From the NCBI GenBank assembly GCA_021432635.1, contig MU270110.1, positions 124,348 to 188,347 on the forward strand: a DNA stretch of 64,000 bases. The letters are read 5' to 3'. The DNA is from Thozetella sp. PMI_491. Taxonomy: Eukaryota > Ascomycota > Sordariomycetes > Chaetosphaeriales > Chaetosphaeriaceae. Of the stretch, positions 56,741-64,000 are shown piece by piece; positions within the stretch are counted from its first letter, which is position 1; each line of letters starts with the position of its first letter. The notes under the pieces are model-generated. The model did no database searches, had not been told where the DNA came from, and worked only from the letters and a program-made list of their open reading frames with translations. The position numbers and the translations under genes are program-made.

Positions 56741-58221
56741 TTAAAGCCCGTAGAGCCCACAAAATGTAGCCTCCAGATCTCTCCGCTTCTCGACCACAAC
56801 GTTCCGTGCCATCAACGCCGCACCAAGACTTGGAACATATGCTGGATCTTTCGTCGTCAAAAACATGGCCGGGTCGATATCTGGCATGGCATAGGGGAGC
56901 GCCATGATCGCCGCCGTGACCACCTCGGGCGAGGCCCCGCCTGCCAGGACAACCCCGCGCAGCACGCCGCCGTCCTCGCCTGTGAACCCGGTGTCATGGA
57001 GGAACTCGGAGATGTAATTCGCAAGCTGGGCGATGATGTTTCCAAACTCCACACTCGTTGGCGGTCGCACCGTCCAGACATGCTCTGGCCGCTCGTTTGT
57101 CTCGGCATCCGCGGGGAATTGTGTTAGTAGTGTGCCAGTGGAGTCATGACCCGCGATTGCCACGATTTTGCGTGTTTTGGGGACCCAGCACCAGAAGGTA
57201 AGACAGCGAAAACCAACTTCGAGGAAGTCGTCCTCGATATTCACGTACAGAAGGTAATCATCATCGTTGAAGGAAGGGACAGGCGGCCCGTGGCGGTTGG
57301 GGGGAGGGACGGTACTGCCGTAGCGGTCGCGCGGATCAATGAAGTTGTATCCGTACTGAGCACCGACGGGCAGTTCGTGGACGTCGTAGTAGAGCAAGTC
57401 GTCGTCGGGCTGCGGGTTGTGGGTGAAATTGAAGGCGATGTGCATGACTTGGTCGATGATGGCAGTGTAATCCTCGAGGTTGTTGGGGATGACCACGAAG
57501 CCGATCTGAAAGTCCCGACCCAGGAAGTCCGAAGTCGCTTTGGAAAGCGCCTTCATGTTGGCCAAGAAGCTCGAGAGGATTGCCTCACAAGGGCCTGCTT
57601 CTTCGTCCCTATCCCCCACCCTATCCCGTGGTTAGGTCAATCTAGATGATCAAGAGTGCATAGATGAGCTCGGCGCGAGAAAGACGAAAAATAACGAACC
57701 AGTCCCAGCAGATACGCTGACCGTGTAGTATCCTATCCAAGGCCCGGCCATGCCAGTCCTCGTCCGCTGGAACGTCTGCTATCATAACAGGTTCATCGTC
57801 GGCAGTGTAGTATGCAGATGTACTAGACGAATGGAAGACCAGAATGTGAGCCCTTTTGTTTCTAGAGACAGAAGGCTAGGGTTTTCGGAGGGACATACAG
57901 TCTGCTCGGGCCGAGGTAGATCCCAACAGGATAGTCCTCCGCTTTGGCGCCGCAGATAACATCGGAGTGGCTTCAATATAGTATCAGAATACGACGCGAG
58001 CTGGTAGCGATGTCGCTGGCTTTGTGGGGACAAACCTAGTTGGCCCTTGGGCTTGTCGGTCTGGGGACGTTTCTTGGCCGACGCTCAGGGCCGAAAGCAA
58101 GAGCAAGATATAAACTGCGTAAGACAAAAAGGGAATTAGTCGGCACGCAGTCGGACCGGTATATTCGTGACAGAGAAAACGTACCAGAACACCCCCAATC
58201 TCGGACAAAAACACACAGCAT
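56741..58221 (-). CDS. Secreted Hsp70/actin-fold protein with degenerate ATPase motifs
   Basis: Predicted 396 aa in five exons, with introns 57621-57699, 57823-57898, 57971-58035 and 58115-58184 (GT-AG; branch-like CTAAT or CTGAT visible in some). Exons 1-2 give a hydrophobic leader (VYILLLLSALSVGQE) suitable as a signal peptide. Exon 3 encodes YPVGIYLGPSRL, in the place of the Hsp70 phosphate-1 loop (GIDLGTT): the Asp and the two Thr are lost. The C-terminal part has GGVLRGVVLAGGASPEVV, the adenosine-loop equivalent, and PAYVPSLGAALMARNVV, the closing helix of the fold. It therefore looks like a secreted or ER pseudo-ATPase derived from Hsp70. The 57823-57898 intron is chosen over a 37-nt alternative because it avoids an insertion. 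Confidence 0.6.
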
Positions 58222-58689
58222 GGTAGTCTATGACACGATAGCGCGTTGCTTGTAAGGAGTCGGCGAGAAGCTGTGCGTAATTAGGAATATGGGATAAGCT
58301 TAAATGGAGCAACCTGGCGACTAGTCATCTGACATGCTCTTAGCGAGCCAATGGTTCCCCGGTTAGGGGCGACTTGGTGGCCAAACGCTACTAGGCACGG
58401 AGCTGCATGCGAGAGCTGACATCAAACCATGGAAATCTCGCTTAGCAAATCTCAATCGCGACGGCTGAGGATGGTATTGGGGTATAAAACTGCCTTGCCC
58501 TGTGTTCCGAATCTGGAGAGACGTCCGCCAACCGGTCCCTTCTCATGTGTGTTGGTTCACAAGCCAATCAAGAGTCTGGCAAGTGACCACGAAAGAAGTG
58601 GGTCAATGCCAATAGTCTTAGGTTGTTGGGTTCGCGCTCTAGGATCATCAAATTGCGAGATGGGGGCTAAAATAATAGAGAATGCATAG
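58222..58689. other. Intergenic, nothing recognised
   Basis: Promoter side of the secreted Hsp70-fold gene. No feature was supported. Confidence 0.4.
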
Positions 58690-58726
58690 GGCTTATACGC
58701 TTGAAGGGCGTTGTTGTGAGGGTTAA

Positions 58727-59570
58727 TATCTCCAGGCTCTCTTGGATATCCTCCAGGTTCTTGGTGACGGCTACATGCTCTACATAGACGCTGGAGCGTA
58801 TGTCGTCCTGGGCACGCTCACTGTCCACCCGGAAATTATCATTGTTGGCAAATGCTGGCCGCTCCTCGTTGCTCAAGGTGCTGCCTTCAACGACTTCAGA
58901 ATGCCCATTCCTCTACTGCAGGTTGGGGAGGAAGACGATGTTGGGAGCGTCGAGATCCAGCAGCTCATATTCACCTCCGCTGGCACGACCGCAGGGCTGA
59001 TTGCCGTGGAGTGACATATTCTCGCCGATGGTCAGGGCTCGGCTGCGCCAGAACCGCTTCTGGATCAAACGCTATGGCTGGGATGACGATGGCAGTCCCA
59101 CTTCGTGGTCGGCTCCGGACGGCAGCCTCCTAATTGACTCGGGCGACCCTGCCGTGAATATCAGTTCGAACCCACTGGAAGAAACAACCGACAGCTCCAC
59201 GGCGCCGTACTGCACGCCCGCAGGCACGAATGAATACGGCGACCCCCTCGTCGACTACACGTTCCCGAACGAGCCATACGACGACTGGCTGCTCGACCAG
59301 GGCTATTCGTGCAACTGCGACGAGTCTGGGTGCGACGAAACCTCGCCGTCATGCTGCGCCGACAACGCCTGTCCCCCATGCGACTGCAACGAAGACGGCT
59401 GCAGACAGGACTCACCCGACTGCTGCGCCGACAGCACATGCCAGTGGGCTATGACGCAGGACACCTTGTCCAACGACCCACTGCTGAATGGGACAGGGAC
59501 TGGGAACACCACTGCCAGGGCCAATCTGACAGCTCCGTCTGCCAAGTTCAGTGCCCGTTTTGCTTCTTGA
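58727..59570 (+). pseudogene. GH55-like glucanase fragment joined to a Cys-rich tail
   Basis: Bases 58727-59014 encode a fragment resembling the pectate-lyase-like repeat of GH55 exo-beta-1,3-glucanases (YMLYIDAGAYVVLGT, IIIVGKCWPLLVAQGAAF, LLQVGEEDDVGSVEIQQL, TTAGLIAVE). It stops at TGA where the family continues VEWN. A different frame opens across the break (ATG at 59028) and runs to 59570. It contains RFWIKRYGWDDDG and two Cys-rich copies, CNCDESGC..SPSCCADNAC and CDCNEDGC..SPDCCADSTC, like tails on fungal secreted glycosidases. Upstream GH55 sequence and a signal peptide are absent. I read this as a broken, rearranged gene, though the second part alone could be an exon. Confidence 0.5.
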
Positions 59571-60547
59571 TGTGGACTTTTCGATTATCAAAGGTTAGCC
59601 CTCTCCCACTGGAGTGATCTCTTCTATTTCTAGGGAAGGCGTACAATTTAGAGACGAGTAATGTGTATTGTTTTAATACCTTATATCTACTTCATGTCAG
59701 GGCTATTCACAGCAGAGAGACGGGGCCATTGTGGCAAGTATGGCCGGCCAGGCCAGTCTGGCCATTGGGGCCGTGAGAGCCATCGCAAACATAGGGCGCC
59801 GGCACAGCTTAGGGTTAGGGCTATCGAGATCTCAAAACATGGCATAATTGCCTTAGTCTTTGTCCCTTTACCCACCGCTATGAAATGACCTTCTTCGCTT
59901 CTCCAAGTAAGAAAACCCTGGTATATTGTTAGAAATTAGGCCTGTACTAAAAAGAACCCTGATCACTTGGTAGTGGAGGGGACCGAGGATTCGGCCCTCA
60001 GAAGGCGAGGAGGCTTGGATGACCAACTTATGGCTGACTCGGCATTTCGTAGCCTGATTGACCTGCCCGCTGCCTGCCTTACGCCTTACGCCTGGTGTTG
60101 AGGTGGTTCGCTTAACCTTATTCGGAAGGATTTCTAAATTGGTCACGGTCGATAAGCCTTAAACTGACATTCTTCCCCAACATAAGCTTAATTTCGCTTC
60201 AGCTTCTATTTTCCCCTGCCATCTTACTAAATCCGGTGCCAATCGTCAAATGGTGCAGACCGAATATTGGTACTAAGTATTTCAGACCCCTGATGCTGCC
60301 TATACGCCGACTACAATGGATAAGCAAGACCCATCCCTGCCTAGCTTTTCGAATCATTTTTGATACTGTAAACCTCGAAGATATTGTAGATAAAAGGATG
60401 GCGAAACCTCAGATCTGGCCCTGAACCATAATACTGAACTCTACCCTGCCTGGCATTCAATGTTCCTATTCTCATCGTTTATCAAGTCAATCTGCGAGTG
60501 ATCTACCACATCTTCCACCTACCGCATTGTTCATCCGCGAAACCAAA
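59571..60547. other. Intergenic, nothing recognised
   Basis: Two adjacent TTAGGG units at 59809-59820 are too few to call telomeric. No gene was found. Confidence 0.4.
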
Positions 60548-60974
60548 ATGCTTCCTAGCGAAATGGTGAAGGCAGTGGTGGTTTTCGCTACGTTTGGTAA
60601 TGCTGCCTTCTTGGCGCGTCGAGCTGGAGAGGTGAGTCGTCCTTTCATCTATCTCAACTACCATTATGCAACGCCCCAATAGCGCCCAAGTCCAATAGCG
60701 CCCAAGCGCTTTTGTTGAATTTCCATACTAACATGGAATCGAGTCACCCGGTTATGCTCTCCGTGGACGCCAGGAAACCAATTCTACTGCCAACGCTACC
60801 TGTGTCTCAACAGCCCCAGCCTGGTGTGCCGCTCACCCCAACTATACGCTTTGGTGCATTGCGGGCAAGATATGGTGCGAGTGGCCCGACCCGCTGATTT
60901 GGAGCCCTCTGTTCTCTCCCATTTTCAATGCATGCAACTGCTCAACCGGGCTGGGCCCTCTGCGTAGTAAATAA
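60548..60974 (+). CDS. Small secreted cysteine-rich protein (candidate effector)
   Basis: Predicted 104 aa in two exons, 60548-60631 and 60744-60974. The intron has donor GTGAGT, branch ATACTAAC and acceptor TCGAG. Exon 1 encodes a hydrophobic N-terminus (MVKAVVVFATFGNAAFLA). Exon 2 encodes a short mature region with NSTANATC, APAWCAAHPNYTLWCIAG, KIWCEWPDP and NACNCSTG: six cysteines and several N-glycosylation sequons. Length, leader and Cys content fit a fungal small secreted protein; no family match is claimed. Acceptor choice restores one continuous Cys-rich frame, which supports the model. Confidence 0.6.
60676..60706 (+). repeat. Two-copy 15-bp direct repeat inside an intron
   Basis: CCAATAGCGCCCAAG occurs at 60676-60690 and 60692-60706, within the predicted intron of the small secreted protein gene. 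Confidence 0.75.
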
Positions 60975-61499
60975 GAGTGCAGATGTACTTTCTTGGCCGT
61001 CGAATAGCGCTGGCCTTTAAGCAGCGGCTATAATTCTTTTCATTCTGCTGGAGAAGTTTTGTGGACTTGGGTTACTCTGAGGGGGCAGCACTACTTAACA
61101 CGATGGGATTCAATGGCTGGTTGTTACTCGGCATTCCTGGTGCCAGCTACGTTGGTCCCAACCCCCTAAATATACAACTACTTGAAGATGGCACACCTTT
61201 CTCTGCTGCTGTAGCTTGTATTATCGGCTATCTTTGCCGAGATACGTTAATACCTAGGATATTATAATAACACATGCAGATGTGTGAAAAAACACGATGA
61301 CTTATAGGCTGACCGAGTCAACAACTTCACATACCTGAGGGCCGAGCATCGCATTCTTCACGTGACGGCATGCCTTACCCCGGTACCAACCCCACCTCTG
61401 ACCTCTCGCTGCAACAGCAAACCTCTAGTCGCTCTAAAATTCCGGCATTGTTTTTCACACACCACCAATCATAACAAAGACGTCTCACTGTCCAGCTCG
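60975..61499. other. Intergenic upstream of the HET-domain gene
   Basis: A short open frame at 61061-61267 starts with TTG and has no motif. Nothing else was recognised. Confidence 0.45.
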
Positions 61500-63673
61500 A
61501 TGTCAGATGCTATATATTCACCGCTCAGCGGGAGGGAAATTAGGCTACTATGCTTCAACAAGGATAATAAGGTGGACGGAGAGAACCGCCCTGTCTGCAA
61601 TATCAACACTGTATCTCTGGACAGTTCTCCTTCTTTCCTTGCTCTGTCTTACGAATGGGGGAGCGCTAATATCCGAGAGAATATCGTGGTCGGTGGTCAT
61701 TTGATGTCTGTAGCGTCAAATCTAGTGGCTGCACTGCGGGCTGCCTTCGATGTCAGCGTGGGGAGCCGTGATAGCGATAACTACTTGTGGGCAGACGCGG
61801 TGTGCATCAACCAACAAGATATAGATGAACGGAACTCCCAGGTTCAGATGATGGGATCAATCTACACCACGGCAGTTCTAGTTATCTGCTGGCTTCCTCA
61901 CGTCCGAGGCGTTGATGTCCGGCATGCATTCGAGGCAGTCAAGACGATATACGCACCTCTTTCCAAGGTCCTTGCGCAACACAAGGGTTCCATAGTTGAG
62001 GCTGCAAAAGATCTCGGATGGATGGGGACATGCAAAACCCTTTGCACCGTCCAGGAAGGTATAGAGAGGGGCGGTATTCTTGGCAACGTTGCCTGGAACA
62101 ATCTCGTCCTGCTCGCTAGGCATACATATTGGACGCGAGTATGGATGGTGCAGGAGATCACTTTAGCCAAACGGCTTTTGTTTCTCTGCCCTTCCGACTC
62201 TGTGCCGGATCAGCAGATCGTACCCGTGTTACAGTGGCTATACCACTTCCTCCAGGACGTCGCACAAGGAAGCATCCAGACACCTAGTTTCATTCCGCCT
62301 GCTCTGGGGCACAAAATGAGACTTATTGGCCAATCGGTCAATATCAGCAGTGCTCTACGAATATTCACCATCCGAGGGATATATCACGACATCCCCCGGC
62401 AAGAGAACAATTGCCTTCGGGTCTCCGATGGCACATGGCCATATCATCTGCTCTGTGTCAGAAGGCAACGGACCCAAGAGACAGTATCTACGGGCTTTTA
62501 TCTGTCTATGACCTTGGTGTTATTCCAGACTATCGGAGGTCAAGATCGGATGTTTACGTCGAATTCCACATCAAGTGGCTGGAGCATTCGAGGTTTCTTA
62601 GCGACCCGGCCCACGAAGAGGAACGATACGACTACCTGTGGAATCCTGGGCTTCAATGGTCAACAGAATTGTGGTTTCTGGCACTTGCCAGCAAATCGGG
62701 GTCTAGGCAACAGCAGGATCCCTCCTGGCTCCTGGATCTCTGCTCTGCCGCCTCGAGAGAATCTGTACATCATCTCGGCGTCCACCCATGGCAGGAGGAT
62801 ATGATTGATTTTGGCCCAAACGCCAGGGCGGCAGAGATCGACGGGCCAACACTTTTAGTTGACGGCTACCAAGTGGATACAATAACCTCAGCCTGCACCA
62901 GCTCCGATATCAGCTCCTTAGAAGAGTTCCTACGCATTCTTGACGGCTGGCGCAGGAATCACGCCCGACTTGCCGCGAGATCTCTTCTGGATACCCTGAT
63001 ACGTCTCATCTGGTGGCCATACCGAAAGGTGCCGTGCCAAGGTATTCCGAGACTTGAAGACGCGATGTTGGTCTCCATATTTCTCTGCGATATGGGCGGG
63101 AAGGCCGATGTGGCAAACCCGGGGCCGAGTTGGATGCAGAAAGTGGTCGACACGTTGATGCGTATTGGGATCGCCCTAGACTCAAACTCAACTCGCGAGC
63201 ATATTACCAATCAGTGGACCGACTTTCTGGTTCGAGGTTTCGGTGGCATGACCGGGGAGAGCCATTATCTACTAAAAAGGGGACAAAATTGCCAAAACGG
63301 AATCTTGATGAAAGATCTCATCAGCATATATCTTTCGTCGAGAGCTCCAAAAGTGCCATCAGACATAGTTTCTTTAATTCAAGTCGGATCCGAGATATCA
63401 AAAGCGACAATTGAAACCTTCAGTATAGGCTCTAGCCGCTATTTCTTCGTAACTTCGAAGGGATATCTGGGCGCTGCTAAGCTTGGCGTTCATGTCGGGG
63501 ACCCGGTTTGCGCTTTAAGGGGCTGCCCGCCTCTAATGGTCCTCACTAAAGAAAAGGATGGCTACGTGAATATGGGGTCAGCTTCAGCAGTTGAGTTGAA
63601 GCAGCTTGCGCATCAGGAGATATCCGAGAAAATCGAGACAGGTAAGCACTTTGAAAGGTTCGCCATTCATTAG
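61500..63673 (+). CDS. HET-domain (heterokaryon incompatibility) protein
   Basis: Predicted 705 aa if a 56-nt intron at 62350-62405 (GTGCTC..AAGAG) is removed; without it the frame breaks. The start MSDAIYSPLSGREIRLL is the last ATG before the domain. HET blocks are SFLALSYEWG, then NYLWADAVCINQQDIDERNSQV, MMGSIYTTAVLVICWLP and YWTRVWMVQEI; after the junction comes KATDPRDSIYGLLSVYDL, the fourth conserved block. The C-terminal half (ARAAEIDGPTLLVDGYQVD, SSRYFFVTSKGYLGAAKLGVHVGD) matches the common tail of long HET proteins. Such proteins trigger cell death in non-self recognition. The splice is weak (no clear branch site), so a frameshift allele is the alternative. A further 3' exon after GTAAGC at about 63643 is possible. 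Confidence 0.8.
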
Positions 63674-63893
63674 CTTAATTTTTACACATTTTCAAGAAAT
63701 TATTAAGTCAATGGCTTTGGATCCTCTGAGATTCTAATACACAGACACGATATTATTTGTCGTAGCAGCTCCTGTTTATTTTCTGATGCTCTATTGCACT
63801 GGTTTTGCCCACGTTCGCGCACCACGAGCACTGTGCGCTCAGTGACCGTCTAACATCCCCGTTTCCGATTATCGTAACACATCATTGCGTGTC

Positions 63894-64000
63894 TCAAGCT
63901 ACTTCAACTTGCTGCACGTCCGATTTCTGCTGGAGGCGGTGTACGGCAATGGCATCCAGTCCCGCCGCCTTGCTCTCGAGATAGCGCTTCCTAGCAGCGG
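63894..64000 (-). CDS. C-terminal end of an unidentified protein (partial)
   Basis: The minus-strand frame entering at base 64000 reads ARKRYLESKAAGLDAIAVHR and on to QQVEVA with TGA at 63894-63896. Its composition is protein-like, with no early stop, but 34 residues do not allow identification. The gene would extend to the right of the window. Confidence 0.35.
   Translation of the reverse strand, partial: AARKRYLESKAAGLDAIAVHRLQQKSDVQQVEVA

Noticed and set aside
59809-59820. Two TTAGGG telomere-type units
   Set aside because: Two units are expected by chance in 64 kb, and a single CCCTAACCCT near 8976 is equally weak.
61061-61267. 68-codon open frame upstream of the HET gene
   Set aside because: It starts with TTG, has no recognisable motif or splice partner, and is not Cys-rich.

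Overview
The window is nuclear DNA of a filamentous ascomycete (Pezizomycotina). Genes are well spaced and interrupted by short introns (about 40-90 nt, GTRNGT-type donors, CTRAY branch sites). Family content is typical of an accessory region: Zn2Cys6 regulators, MFS carriers, an NLR, a HET-domain protein, Hsp70-like ATPases, a DUF4246 protein and a 2EXR protein. The species cannot be named from sequence alone. Gene models were built by hand, by matching frames, splice signals and family motifs, so exon limits are predictions.

Left end (1-3.7 kb). A NACHT-ankyrin NLR (minus) stands head to head with a stand-alone nucleoside-phosphorylase-domain protein (plus). Both start with a 109-bp first exon that ends in the same intron phase and encodes nearly the same short N-terminal peptide, rich in Gly, Asn and Gln. 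This looks like an NLR and its effector sharing an amyloid-type signalling motif, and is the most interesting item in the window.

3.9-8.0 kb: an alpha-glucoside utilisation pair (sugar permease and intracellular GH13 maltase) diverges from a promoter carrying a CGG-N8-CGG site of the AmyR type. 8.2-20.7 kb: a small conserved protein, an NmrA-like protein, a Zn2Cys6 regulator, a secreted PQQ-propeller oxidoreductase and a 14-TM DHA2 exporter, with long gene-poor stretches.

20.7-37.5 kb: a gene-poor interval holding an orphan protein with a signal peptide and a C-terminal HDEL; a glycosylated membrane protein; an HSPA12-like Hsp70 ATPase divergent from a mucin-like single-pass membrane protein; and a Gln/Pro-rich, prion-like protein.

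37.9-50.9 kb: a sucrose/alpha-glucoside H+ symporter (SLC45/SUT type), then a catabolic cluster of FMN-dependent 2-hydroxyacid dehydrogenase, an anion permease (ACS family), a Zn2Cys6 regulator, an HpcH/HpaI aldolase, an NAD-dependent D-2-hydroxyacid dehydrogenase and a second Zn2Cys6 regulator. The set suggests uptake and breakdown of a hydroxy- or sugar-derived acid. A perfect CGG-based palindrome lies in the aldolase/dehydrogenase promoter.

51.4-64 kb: a seven-exon DUF4246 gene, a 2EXR protein, a secreted degenerate Hsp70-fold protein, a broken GH55 fragment joined to a Cys-rich tail, a small secreted Cys-rich protein, a HET-domain protein, and the last codons of a gene that leaves the window.
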